Assembly (NCBI GenBank): GCA_905221605.1
Contig: CAJNDS010002066.1
Span: 1 to 62,000 of the forward strand
Direction of reading: 5' to 3'
Source of the DNA: Symbiodinium natans
Lineage: Eukaryota; Sar; Dinophyceae; Suessiales; Symbiodiniaceae
Length of the DNA: 62,000 bases
A program made the position numbers and the translations under genes. Below the pieces are notes generated by a model that ran no database searches, was not told the origin of the DNA, and saw only the letters and a program-made list of their open reading frames with translations. Positions 50,260 to 59,076 of this stretch are shown here, piece by piece (within the stretch, counting starts at the first letter, position 1; each line of letters begins with the position of its first letter).

Positions 50260-50310
50260 TCACTCCGGAAAGAGCCCACCCTGCAAGTCAGATGCCCTCT
50301 CACCACCCAT
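50260..50310 (-). CDS. small terminal exon or ORF
   Basis: ATG to TGA, MGGERASDLQGGLFPE; also readable from acceptor GGTGAG| or TTGCAG|. Lies just upstream of the CCCTAAG array on the minus strand. Confidence 0.35.
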   Translation of the reverse strand: MGGERASDLQGGLFPE

Positions 50311-50315
50311 TAGTG

Positions 50316-50439
50316 TTTAGGGTTTAGGTAGGGTTTAGGGTTTAGGGTTTAGGGTTTAGGGTTTAGGGTTTAGGGTTTAGGGTTTAGGGTTTAGGGTTTA
50401 GGGTTTAGGGTTTAGGGTTTAGGGTTTAGGGTTTAGGGT
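50316..50439. repeat. (TTTAGGG)n array
   Basis: About seventeen units; its edge supplies a TAA stop to the exon at 50440-50484. Confidence 0.96.
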
Positions 50440-50781
50440 TTAGCGGTCATCCGGAGGAAATAAGAAAGCAATGATCATCGCAGACTTGTTGAGGTGATCT
50501 CTACATAAATGGGCCATCCTCAATTAAGGCAGTGTAAGGGCCATACTAGGAGTATATCAAGGGGAAGGTAAGGGGAACCTTGAGGGATGTATGAGAATGG
50601 CCCCCTTTTTGGGTAGCCAACATAAGCGGGCGTGTATCCCTAAACCCGAAACCCTAAACCCTGAAACCCAAAAGCCCAAAACCCTAAAACCCCTAAACCC
50701 GGAACATTCTGGTCCAGCTCCAAGAAGCATTGTAGTGGCTCACAAGGTAGGCGACACCTGCAGGCGCATGGAAGAGGTGCC
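50440..50781 (-). CDS. two-exon 3' end (model N), unknown protein
   Basis: Exon 50781-50699 (27 codons; contains APAGVAYLVSHYNASWSWTR) has acceptor CCTCCAAGTAG|, the outer end of a family-A element, and donor CGG|GTTTAGGG. Joined in phase 0 is exon 50484-50440 (SAMIIAFLFPPDDR then TAA), whose acceptor is CAACAAG| and whose stop codon comes from the neighbouring heptamer (CGC-TAA-ACC). An alternative last exon in the same phase is 50260-50299. The intron is 214 bp. No family known. Confidence 0.5.
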
Positions 50782-51011
50782 CTACTTGGAGGTTCATGGT
50801 ACTTACTACGTAGCCCAGTATCGCGGTACTTATGACCCATTGGGAACGATGTTAGGGCACTTAAGGGGCATTTTTACTACTATTTGCTTCAGAAAGAACT
50901 TTCCTTGAACATGTTCTTCCTTTTACGGACAATATCGGGATGATTATTTCGCTTTTTGTTGAGGTTTCTTAAGAAAAGAGAAGCTTAGGTTTAGGGGTTT
51001 AGTTTAGGGTG

Positions 51012-51281
51012 TCAATCTGAATGCTTTGGCCGGGCTTCGTTCTCAGGGCCTTCTTGGGGTTCCGTTTCCCAGTACGACTGTTTGCTTAAGAACCCCCCCC
51101 AAAAAAACAACAAAAACAATAAGCAATATTCTTCCCAGTAAGGGAAATAACGGGATTGCTATTACTTCGTTCTTGGGTTTTCTTAAGCAAATAGTGGATT
51201 AAAGTGCCTTTCTAATCATACCCTAGTCCCGGAACCCCCTGAAGCTGTTGCCGTGTCCTGAATCTGGAGATCCTTCACAAC
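51012..51281 (-). CDS. two-exon 3' end (model O), unknown protein
   Basis: Exon 51281-51222 (20 codons, VVKDLQIQDTATASGGSGTR; acceptor ATTTAAG|, donor AGG|GTATGA) joins exon 51077-51012 in phase 0. The latter is 21 codons plus TGA: SYWETEPQEGPENEARPKHS then D. The 144-bp intron contains a complete family-B element, and the acceptor CAAACAG| is the end of that element. Acidic, hydrophilic tail. Family unknown. Confidence 0.55.
51078..51194. mobile_element. inverted-repeat element, family B
   Basis: Ends CTGTTTGCTTAAGAACCCC and TTTTCTTAAGCAAATAG. It makes up most of the model O intron. Confidence 0.85.
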
Positions 51282-51380
51282 CTTAAATCCTAAACCCTGA
51301 AGGCAAGTTTCCTTGTAGCAATTCTAGCAAGTGGGCAGACTCCGACCTAAACTTCCCTGGCTAACCCTTAGCCCTAAGCC

Positions 51381-51490
51381 CTACGAACGCCTGTGAGCGA
51401 CCACTCGGTGGATTTGCTCAAGCGCTTGTTCCCGATGCCTCTGTGTGAGCCTGAGCTGTTTGGGTGTTTTTGGGATTCGAGGTTCAGATC
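51381..51490 (-). CDS. predicted terminal exon
   Basis: 110 bp to TAG; contains KQLRLTQRHREQALEQIHRV (helical, basic). The acceptor AAAAG| follows an A-run and a C-run (plus-strand T-run and G-run, 51491-51525). A plus-strand frame (DHSVDLLKRLFPMPLCEPEL) covers the same bases. Confidence 0.45.
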
Positions 51491-51554
51491 CTTTTTTTTT
51501 TTTTTTTTTTTTTGGGGGGGGGGGGCACGTGGGAGTATCGGGTTTTTAACACTC

Positions 51555-51998
51555 TCAACCGACCCTGAACCCTGAACTCTTCCTCAAAGCCCCCTGATCA
51601 TGAACACCTCTGAACTCTCTCCCCCCCAGCCCCCCAAAAACCCTTAAAGCTTGGGTATCTTGGCTGCCACTTTTGAGCCCGAGATCAGAAACTTCGCTAA
51701 GAATCCACAAACGCCAAAACTCCAACACTAACGCAAAACAAAGACCTTCCATCAGACGGCACCAGGTAGCATCCACAAAAAAGTTTTCTATGCATGCCAC
51801 TACATAAACTAAACTCAAGTAGAGGCCCACGATATCAAGACCCAACAAGCAAACCACCACCCTAAGCAAAACAATCCCAAAGCACCAACACAGCCACCAA
51901 GAAGCACCGAAGTGTGCCGTCGAAAAGCAAAACGTATGCAAAAGAAGAGATAGGCACGTGCCGTATTCATTTTGAGGGTATAGTGTATGGTTGCTCAA
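51555..51998 (-). other. 147-codon hydrophobic ORF, doubtful
   Basis: Open on the minus strand because the plus strand is A/C-rich (51640-51990) and nearly lacks the triplets that read as minus stops. The product is Trp/Cys/Leu-rich and its ends run into heptamer variants. Probably not a gene. Confidence 0.4.
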
Positions 51999-52229
51999 GC
52001 TTATGAGCCTTTTGGAAGTACTTTCTGATAGAGTCTGATAGAGACCCAGGCAAAAGGTTGCAGTGGGTGGCGGGCGGCGGCGGAGGGGGGGGGAAGGGCC
52101 TATGACAACTTATAGGGATGGGGGCTTGAAGTTTATGGAGTTTAGGCTGCCTTCTCACAGCAACTACAACCCTCTCACAGCCATAACGTGTCACCCTAAA
52201 CCCTAAACCCTAAACCCCAAACCCTAAAC
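51999..52229. other. intronic or intergenic
   Basis: G-rich island 52065-52095 and CCCTAAA at 52193-52229; no exon seen. Confidence 0.4.
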
Positions 52230-52637
52230 ATATGACTCAGGCAGCAGGCAGCAAAGGGGCAGCATGCGTGGCGGGTCCAAAAACTGAAGTGTGAGATTCG
52301 TGCTGGACATGGGTGTGCTGCTTTCACGCTCTTGCTGCTGAACCCTAAACCCTAAACCCTAAACCCTAAACCCTAAACCCTGAACCCTAAACCCTAAACC
52401 GTAAACCCTAAACCCCAGACCCTAGACCCTAGACCCTAGACCCTAAACCCTAAACCCTAAACCCTAAACCCTAAACCCTAAGCCCTAAACCCTAAACCCT
52501 AAACCCTATAAACCCCAAACCCCATACGCGCTGCCCTGATACCCTTTTGTGCTGAAGGGCGACGTGAGGCCGAAGCCCGGTCGCAGCCTAGAATCCCAGG
52601 CCTTTTTGGGTCCACTCATTGTGATACCCGGCTTCCA
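52230..52637 (-). CDS. two-exon gene 5' end with telomere-repeat intron (model P)
   Basis: Exon 52637-52521 holds ATG at 52619 (MSGPKKAWDSRLRPGFGLTS, then STKGYQGSAYG) and ends GGG|GTTTGGGG. It joins exon 52337-52230 in phase 0: 36 codons, contains ERESSTPMSSTNLTLQFLDP and ends TAT|GTTTAGGG. The intron, 52520-52338 (183 bp), consists wholly of heptamers and variants from GTTTGGG to TTTAGGGTTCAG. The start is chosen because the upstream neighbour (52773-52869) ends in a stop, placing a gene boundary at the family-A element between them. If the frame is instead extended upstream, the acceptor is CCTCCAAG|. No family recognised. Confidence 0.6.
52338..52520 (-). repeat. 183-bp intron of telomere heptamers
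   Basis: About 26 units, mostly TTTAGGG with TCTAGGG, TTTACGG and TTCAGGG variants. Confidence 0.8.
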
Positions 52638-52769
52638 CTTGGAGGTTCATGGGTACTTAGAACCACAGTTATAAGTCTACTTATAACCTACTTAGGTGAT
52701 TTAGGGGGCTTTTTAGTACAGTTATAATTAACAAGGGATCAGGGTAATAAGTACCCTGAACCTCCAAGT
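52637..52769. mobile_element. inverted-repeat element, family A
   Basis: 133 bp, ACTTGGAGGTTCATGGGTAC...GTACCCTGAACCTCCAAGT, arms of about 22 bp. Confidence 0.88.
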
Positions 52770-52772
52770 TGT

Positions 52773-52869
52773 TCAGCGTTTTTGCAAAGCTGCCGTGCGA
52801 GGGGAGGCGCCGACGCCTTTAAGAAGTCGTATGAATCTCTTTGCCACTGGCTCTTCCTGCACCCCAAGC
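52773..52869 (-). CDS. predicted terminal exon
   Basis: 97 bp to TGA; contains EEPVAKRFIRLLKGVGASPR; acceptor CATTGTGCAG|. Another frame (AWGAGRASGKEIHTTS then stop) would be in phase with model Q upstream. Confidence 0.45.
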
Positions 52870-53098
52870 CTGCACAATGATGAACCACTTACAGGCCTAA
52901 GCCCGAAAGCCCCAAAACCCCATAAAGGACACAATACCCGAACCCCCCCCCCCCCCTACCTAAAACCTTTAAACCTTGAATCCTAAAACCCGCAAACGCC
53001 TGAAACCCCTTAAACCGCTAAAACCCTAACTAAATCCCCACAACCCCGAAACACACCCAAATGCTGGTCATGCGGCAGCGTGTGACGGCAAGGCTCAC

Positions 53099-53261
53099 CC
53101 CCGGCGGGTGAATGCGTGCGCCGAAGCACACGGAACCTGGGGGGAGGGGGGTTTGGGGTTTAGGATTTAGGGTTTGTGGTTTAGGGTTTAAGGTTTCGGG
53201 TTTCAGGTTTACCTGTTCGGACTAACCCCTCAACTTGTAGGCATAGCCCAGAAAACTGTAG
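53099..53261 (-). CDS. two-exon fragment (model Q), unknown protein
   Basis: Exon 53261-53213 (LQFSGLCLQVEGLVRT; acceptor CCATTCAG|, donor ACAG|GTAAAC) joins exon 53136-53099 as G|GT (SVCFGARIHPPG; acceptor CCTCCCCCCAG|, donor GGG|GTGAGC). These are the most canonical splice borders in the window. The 76-bp intron contains TTTAGGG variants. The downstream partner may be 52773-52869. Confidence 0.5.
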
Positions 53262-53458
53262 CTGAATGGAGTCACAGGTATGGGTGAGGGGTTCAGCGTT
53301 GAGGGGTTTAGGGGTCTGGGTTTAGAGTAACTTTTTTCGGTGCTTTGAGAGTTTTGGGGATTTAAAGTTTGTGGGTGTGGGGTTTCGGTTGTGGCTTTCA
53401 GGCTTTCAAATAGGATTGTAGTAGGGCTTTGGGCTGCAAGGTCGAAGGTTTAGGGCAA

Positions 53459-54726
53459 TTATCCTTTCTTGAGGTTTAGGGTTGAGGGTTCAGGCTCTCG
53501 GGCGCACTGCTTGGCGATTGCCCCTCCCCCCCCCCCCCCCCGCCCCCCGCTACCCCCTGAACATAGAGATAGCCCGAAGCCCCAACAACCAAATCCCACA
53601 CCTGAGATAACCCTAAACCCGAAACCTAGGCCTCGAGCTTCAATGGGGTGACAGCAGCCTCACAACAACTGTTCCATGGGGGCCTAAGTTAACGAGATAT
53701 GATGAACAGTTTGTAAGGACTTGTATATGGGTAGTTCTCTCAATCAGGGATTTTTTGGGTATCCTGTATAGTACGGCAACCTTCAGGCAAGGACGCCAAA
53801 AGGGACCCTAATTTAGAGAACTACACATATGAAGGGCCTGCATCAGAGTCCCTGAACCCTAAGGCCTAAAACACTAAACTCACAAAACCTTACACCCTAC
53901 ACCCTACACCCTACACCCTACACCCTACACCCTACACCCTACACCCTAAACCCTAAACCCTAAACCCTAAACCCTAAACCCTAAACCCTAAACCCTAAAC
54001 CCTAAACCCTAAACCCTAAAACCTGAACGATGCTTGCATCTGAAGAGGCGGCGCAGATCGTAGGGCAACCAGCTCGACCTCGGTTCTTCTCCGGACACCC
54101 AAAGACAAACTCGAGAGGCCTAGGAGGCTCTGCATGTAGGGATTAGGGTTTAGGGTTTAGGGTTTAGGGTTTAGGGTTTAGGGTTTAGGGTTTAGGGTTT
54201 AGGGTTTAGGGTTTAGGGTTTAGGGTTTAGGGTTTAGGGTTCGGAGAGCCCAGAAGGAGTACCTACGGTACTGAATTTCTGGGGGGTTTGGGATCTTGGA
54301 GCTCCTGGTCAGTTTTCAAAAATGTGAGCTCTAAACCCTAAACCCTAAACCCTAAACCCTAAACCCTAAACCCTAAACCCTAAACCCTAAACCCTAAACC
54401 CTAAACCCTAAACCCTAAACCCTAAACCCTAAACCCTAAACCCTAAACCCTCTCTCCCCTAACGCCCAGGAACGAGGACCAGTGCCAGTTCGTGTCCAGC
54501 ATGATGGGGGCGAAGTTCGGTGTGCAGAAGTCGGCACGCCGATTTCCTGTGGAAGGTTTAAGAGGTTTGGGGCTTAGGGTTTTTCCTAAACCCTAAACCC
54601 TAAACCCTAAACCCTAAACCCTAAACCCTAAACCCTAAACCCTAGTAACCCAAGCGCAAGAAAAGAGTGCCCCCGGCTTCGTCTACTGGAGAAAAAGGCA
54701 TCAGGCCATAGTACATCCAACGCATC
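53459..54726 (-). CDS. four-exon gene model R, unknown protein
   Basis: Exons 54726-54650 (MRWMYYGLMPFSPVDEAGGT...), 54546-54464 (contains FCTPNFAPIMLDTNWHWSSF), 54119-54023 (frame SRVCLWVSGEEPRSSWLPYD...) and 53523-53459 (AIAKQCAREPEPSTLNLKKG, then TAA). Phases agree at all joins (1+2, 0, 1+2). Intron 1 is 103 bp, GTTACTAGGG + TTTAGGG units ... TTCCACAG. Intron 2 (344 bp) has about 17 TTTAGGG units at its start and 14 CCCTAAA at its end. Intron 3 holds a (CCCTACA)n array and an inverted-repeat element. Exon 54023-54119 has a second open frame (EFVFGCPEKNRGRAGCPTIC) that would not match. The first exon has several Met and may contain the start. Trp/aromatic-rich; no family recognised. Confidence 0.5.
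53724..53830. mobile_element. inverted-repeat element, family I
   Basis: Ends TATATGGGTAGTTCTCT and AGAGAACTACACATAT; inside intron 3 of model R. Confidence 0.75.
53893..54022. repeat. (CCCTACA)n then (CCCTAAA)n
   Basis: Eight CCCTACA units change abruptly to about ten CCCTAAA units. Confidence 0.95.
54143..54463. repeat. inverted pair of telomere arrays in one intron
   Basis: (TTTAGGG)14 at 54143-54241 and (CCCTAAA)17 at 54331-54450, separated by about 90 bp. Confidence 0.93.
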
Positions 54727-55062
54727 CTTGTGTTCGGGGGGGGGGGGGCGGGCGGGCTTGACGGGATGTTAGGGTTTAGGGTTTTAGGGTTTAGGGTTCA
54801 GGGTTTTAGTCTGGAGGTTTGGAGGGTACCGCCCTGCTGCCGCGCGCTTCCCTAGACCCTGAACGGAAAACTCCAAAGCCCTGAATTCAAAACTTCTTGA
54901 ACCCTGATCTGCTACACCCTAAAGCGCCCTGAGCCCTCACACTTCCAAGCTCTTAACTCCCAAACTTCCCTTAACCCCTAAACCCTAAACCCTAAACCCT
55001 AAACCCTAAACCCTAAACCCTAAACCCTGAACCCTGAACCCTGAAACTCCAAGGTTCAAAAC

Positions 55063-55186
55063 TTAGGAACCTGAGCCCTTGCAAGCCCCCAAAGCCCCAA
55101 GCCACACCCAGGATAAAAGTTGCCCTAACGATTGAAGCCGGTTCAAGTGACCCGACGCCTCAACTGCAAACTTGGAGCAACTGTGC
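55063..55186 (-). CDS. predicted exon, possibly terminal
   Basis: Open for 40 codons to TAA after GCCATGAAG|; contains SKFAVEASGHLNRLQSLGQL. The C-terminal half (Trp/Gly/Leu) may be intron read-through. Confidence 0.4.
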
Positions 55187-55199
55187 CTTCATGGCGTTG

Positions 55200-55280
55200 G
55201 GTTTAGGGTTTAGGGTTTAGGGTTTAGGGTTTAGGGTTTAGGGTTTAGGGTTTAGGGTTTAGGGTTTAGGGTTTAGGGTT
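55200..55280. repeat. (TTTAGGG)n array
   Basis: About eleven units. Confidence 0.96.
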
Positions 55281-55513
55281 AAAGGTTGGTTGGGGGTGTA
55301 GGGCCCTCCCTTCTCCCTGAGAGTAGCCAAGCGTCGGATGTCCACATGGAGATACAGATCCAGCTGGAGCAGGGGCAGCTTAACCTCGGAAACCCGGCTT
55401 TTGAAAGTCAACTGGGTACTTGTTGAGGGGCCTAAACCCGAAACTCCCTAAATGAAAGAGAGATGACTTCATGTTGGAAGGCGGGGGTCTCCTGCAAGGA
55501 GTAAATCTGCCGC
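55281..55513 (-). CDS. two-exon model S with a 26-base intron
   Basis: Exon 55513-55438 (acceptor AAGCCCAG|; contains QIYSLQETPAFQHEVISLSF) ends CGG|GTTTAGG. The frame resumes in phase 0 at 55411 after AAGTACCCAG|: LTFKSRVSEVKLPLLQLDLY and on to about 55283. The intron between is only 26 bases, GT...AG, and reading through it meets TAG. Alternating hydrophobic residues suggest beta-strands. The plus strand has an open Glu/Gln-rich frame (MEIQIQLEQGQLNLGNPAFE), but it covers less. The 3' border is uncertain, because the frame enters the TTTAGGG array. Confidence 0.5.
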
Positions 55514-55812
55514 CTGGGCTTAGGAGCGAGGGTTTAGGCTTTAGGCTTTAGGCTTTAGGCTTTAGGGTTTGTTTGTAATTAGGGTTTCGGGTTGAGGGTT
55601 TAAGGGCTGAGGGTTGAGAGGCATTTTGCAACTCAGTTGGGAGACTGTAATGCTACTATTGAAGGTAACTGGTAAGATCTTCTTGCTCCCTAAGCCCTGG
55701 ACCCTGAGCCCTAAACTCTCCAGACCCTCTAAACCCTAAACCCTAAACCCTAAACCCTAAACCCTAAACCCTAAACCCTAAACCCTAAACCCTAAACCCT
55801 AAACCCTAAACC
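55514..55812. other. arrays and an ambiguous island
   Basis: (TTTAGGC)4 at 55530-55563. Short island 55625-55675 (plus LGDCNATIE with donor GAAG|GTAACTG). (CCCTAAA)n at 55733-55812. Confidence 0.5.
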
Positions 55813-56368
55813 CTAAGAAGGGGCTACTGCTTTCCCAGAGATCTGGGCGAACCCTTCAAGCCTGAAGCTCAAACACCCTAAGCCCGAAGTTTAGGGTTTA
55901 GGGTTTAGGGTTTAGGGTTTAGGGTTTAGGGTTTAGGGTTTAGGGCATCGGGTTGACAAACTGCATAAGCTCTCTCGCTAAGGGTTAATGGCTGTGGGTT
56001 AAGGGAATTATGGTTCAAGCTTATACCCCCAAACCCAAAACCCTAAACCCTAAGCCCTCAACCCTATACCCTAAACCCCGAGACTAAAACCGCAAACCCT
56101 AAACCCTAAACGCTCATATATGCGACTTGGTCTTGCAGGTTGGGCTTCAGGGCCAAGGAATTTGGTTATTCGCGGCTCAGCTGATTACTAGTTCTTAAGA
56201 GAGAAAGAGGGTATCAAACTCCTAACTCCCTAGTAAGGGGCAGTACAGGGTCACAGGGTGTGGGAGGCTTCTTCACACGGCTTCCCTAAACCCTAAGCCC
56301 CCTAAACCCCCTAAACCCTGCTCTAGGTCAACTCGTTGGAGACAGGTCGCCGGATCCTGGGCGCGGGG
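55813..56368 (-). CDS. three-exon 3' end (model T), unknown protein
   Basis: Exons 56368-56317 (PRAQDPATCLQRVDLEQ; acceptor CCCTAAACCCAG|, donor GCAGG|GTTTAGGG), 56144-56112 (frame QPARPSRIYE; acceptor CCTGAAG|, donor AGC|GTTTAGGG) and 55877-55813 (CLSFRLEGFAQISGKAVAPS, then TAG). Both joins match as 1+2. Intron 55878-56111 has TTTAGGG words at its start and CCCTAAA on the transcribed strand at its end, giving a hairpin. The last island is also open on the plus strand. No family recognised. Confidence 0.5.
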
Positions 56369-57089
56369 CTGGGTTTAGGGCTGAGGGTTTAGGGTTTAGG
56401 GTTGAGGGTTTTGGGTGTAGGGTTTAGGGCTGACGGTTTAGGGTTTGGGGTGTAGGGTTTAGGCCCAGGATACTGTAATCATGCCCCCCCCCCCCCTCCC
56501 GAACTACTAAACACTATACCCTAATCTGGAGTTTCGGGTTTAGGGGCTTAGGTTGTTCTAGATCAGGTCTATTTTGTAGTACTGCCACCCTGAACTACTA
56601 AACCTTCACTTGGAGTTTGGGGCGCTTGGGGTTTCGGGTTTGGGTTGTGCCAAATCCTGGTCCTTTTCTCAGGGTGGGATGGGGGAGACCAGCTGTTCAG
56701 AGAACAACTCCCGAACCCCACACCCAAAGCCTCAAACCCCTAAACCCGAAACCCCAAACTCCTAAACCCCTGAACCCCCTAAACCCTAAACCCTAAACCC
56801 TAAACCCTAAACCCTAAAACCTAAACCTCTAAACCAAAAAACCGAAGCCCACAGGGAGCCCAAAGAACAACTCCGAAACCCCTGAACCCTGAAACCTAAA
56901 CCCCTAAACCATCAAGCCGAAGCCCAAACGAAGCCCAAACAGGTTTATGGTTTAGGGTTTAGGGTTTAACACCCTGAACCCGAAAGCCTAAACCCCTAAA
57001 TTGGGGCATGGGATTGCGACAAGGTATGCTTCCAGGGAACTAGCGTCGACCAGGGGGTTACGCATTTTTTCCATCGCCATACACGGCCC
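56369..57089. other. no firm gene; imperfect direct repeat
   Basis: 56510-56575 and 56585-56660 are related (CCCGAACTACTAAAC... / CCCTGAACTACTAAAC...). 56690-56940 holds C/A-rich near-repeats (AGAACAACTCCGAAACCCC). Confidence 0.6.
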
Positions 57090-57536
57090 GTGCGAACTTT
57101 GAAGAATAGCTCAGCAACACTGATGCCCCCCAGACATACCAAGCCGCACGAAACACATCTAACACACCGCTATAGTCGTGATTGCCCCGACATTGCAGTG
57201 AACTTCAGCCTCGGTGGGGCTACGGTGTGTGTCCAGGCCGCAAAAGGAAAAGGAAGTCTGCCTCCCATGCGAACTCTGGAAGGATTCGATTCATCTTCTA
57301 TCCGGGATCTGCAGTACATCGCTCTGCAAAGACGAACCGCACCAGCCAAGTGGATTGCAACAGGTGCCTGGCGATTGCGGTTTCTGAATGTGGCCTGCCA
57401 AACATCACGGGCTCGAATGGGTGGGCTCAGCTCATCAAAAAGTCAAGCTAAACATGCAGCGCACAAGCATGGGCTCCTGGACGGTTGTTTTCACTGCCTG
57501 GCAGAATTTAATCCCACAGCCCACGACACTTTATAG
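57090..57536 (+). CDS. hypothetical ORF, 148 codons
   Basis: ATG to stop in a telomere-repeat-free stretch, not low complexity; has several Cys/His (e.g. AHKHGLLDGCFHCLAEFNP). A second plus frame (57182-57451) overlaps. It could be a decayed mobile-element ORF or a host gene; no family recognised. It runs against the prevailing minus orientation. Confidence 0.35.
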   Translation: MRTLKNSSATLMPPRHTKPHETHLTHRYSRDCPDIAVNFSLGGATVCVQAAKGKGSLPPMRTLEGFDSSSIRDLQYIALQRRTAPAKWIATGAWRLRFLNVACQTSRARMGGLSSSKSQAKHAAHKHGLLDGCFHCLAEFNPTAHDTL

Positions 57537-57851
57537 TTAGATGCTGACTGCTTAGTGCCATCCCCGGCAGGGCAAGCATCCCCAAATCCCTAAACCCCCA
57601 ACGCTTGTCGTTTAGGGATCCTTCAGACTATACTCCCCTTAGAACCTGAATAACAATAATTTTTTAAATATCCTCTTGAGTTTTATATAAACAAAAATAA
57701 AACATAATTTCCAAGGGGGATATAGCAGACCCAAGCCCCAAATCAAAGGGTTTTTGGGTTTAGGCTTTTTCAACCCTAAACCCTAAACCCTAAACCCTAA
57801 ACCCTAAACCCTAAACCCTAAACCCTAAACCCTAAACCCTAAACCCTAAAC
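57537..57851. other. AT-rich segment, then array
   Basis: 57640-57715 is unusually AT-rich (TTTTTTAAATATCC, TATATAAACAAAAATAAAAC). (CCCTAAA)n at 57773-57851. Confidence 0.6.
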
Positions 57852-58605
57852 CCGGCTCGGGTTGAGAGTTTAGGTGCCGGGATGCACCCATATGCCAGCA
57901 GATGCCTACTAGAATGAAAAAAAACAACGTCGGCTCCATAGAGGTTTGGGGGATGACAAGTTGAGGGTTTAGGGTTTCGGGTGTAGGTCCAGTGTTTGAG
58001 GGCTTCGCAGACTCTACACTCCCTACATCGTTTTTCGGGCTTCGAAAATATGCTATAACGGTACTGCGAAACACTCACATGTTTGGGGCTGAGAACCCGA
58101 AAAATGAAAAACAAATGTAAATAAACTGAACTGCCGAGGAGACTGTAGGACTGTGCTCTTAGGCAGTGATTTTTTAGAAGTTCTACACAGGAATCTATTC
58201 CTCGACCCAAGAGTAACCTAGGAATTGGGTCCCAGGTGGCCCACAGACAGCCTAGACCCCAAACCGTCGAGCCATGCACGCGGTCCCCTGGCAACCTTTT
58301 CGGGTTTAGGGTTTAGGATTTAGGGTTCATCTCTCACCCTAAACCCTAAACCCTAAATCCTAAACCCTAAACCATAAACCCTAAACCCTAAACCTAACGC
58401 CTAACCCCTAACCCCTAACCCCTAACCCCTAAACCCTAAACCCTAAACCTAAACCCTAAACCTAAACCCTAAACCCTAAACGCTAACCCCTAACCCCTAA
58501 ACCCTAAACCCAAAACAACCTCTTCTCGGACCCAGCGTCCGCGTGCAGCACATCGGCCGCGCGCCAGATCTGGAACTGAGGCTTCACGGGAGTGGCCTCG
58601 GCCCC
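57852..58605 (-). CDS. two-exon model U (tentative)
   Basis: Exon 58605-58517 (acceptor CTTAAG| or CCGAG|; contains TPVKPQFQIWRAADVLHADA; donor TT|GTTTTGGG) and exon 57908-57852 (acceptor TTTTTTTTCATTCTAG|, a strong pyrimidine tract; HLLAYGCIPAPKLSTRAG; donor GG|GTTTAGGG) are phase-compatible (2+1) across 608 bp. A 151-codon minus frame (58294-57839) covers the second exon and much of the gap; part of it may be exonic. Confidence 0.45.
58331..58512. repeat. degenerate CCCTAAA/CCCCTAA array
   Basis: Mixed CCCTAAA, CCCCTAA and CCTAAA units. Confidence 0.93.
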
Positions 58606-58651
58606 CTTAAGGTTTAGGGTTTAGGGTTTAGGGTTTAGGGTTCAGGGTTCA

Positions 58652-58760
58652 GGGTGCTTATAACCCTATTTTTAACTGTACTTATAAGCCCCCGAAGTCC
58701 CCTAAGTAGTTTATAAGTAGACTTATAACTGTGGTTATAAGTACCCATGAACCTCCAAGT
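58652..58760. mobile_element. inverted-repeat element, family A
   Basis: Right end ...GTACCCATGAACCTCCAAGT is intact; the left arm is worn. Confidence 0.7.
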
Positions 58761-58762
58761 GT

Positions 58763-58825
58763 ACTAACAGTCCTTAATGGGAGTATAATAGGGGGTACCA
58801 TAGTGCCTATTAAGGACTGTTAGTA
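58763..58825. mobile_element. 63-bp hairpin element, family G
   Basis: Perfect 16-bp arms ACTAACAGTCCTTAAT / ATTAAGGACTGTTAGT. Similar sequence (GGGGCTGTCAGTATAAGGGG) near 33545. Confidence 0.85.
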
Positions 58826-59076
58826 TAAGGGGGGACGCATCCCAAGCTGAGACCCAGAAGCCCTTCGCAAGTTTGGGGTAGAGAGAGGGGTTTAGGGTTT
58901 AGGGTTTCGGGTTTCGGGTTTAGGGTTTAGGGTCACAGCAAAAGCTGAATTCCGACGCCCTAATCGCGACCCTGAGCCCTACTTACCCTAAGAAATTCCT
59001 AAGCCCACAGCCACTTAAGCCCTGCAAGCCCTAAACGCCATAAGCCTTAGACTTCAAGCCAGGAAGGCCTATCATC

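Noticed and set aside
51282-51295. 14-base intron GTTTAGGATTTAAG between two minus-strand islands
   Set aside because: Too short for any known spliceosome and the phases do not agree.
51555-51998. 147-aa membrane protein
   Set aside because: Composition explained by an A/C-rich plus strand; ends fall in heptamer variants.
54470-54557. Plus-strand exon (NEDQCQFVSSMMGAKFGVQK) with canonical borders
   Set aside because: A minus frame over the same bases joins its neighbour in phase and carries a more distinctive sequence; undecided without transcripts, minus kept.
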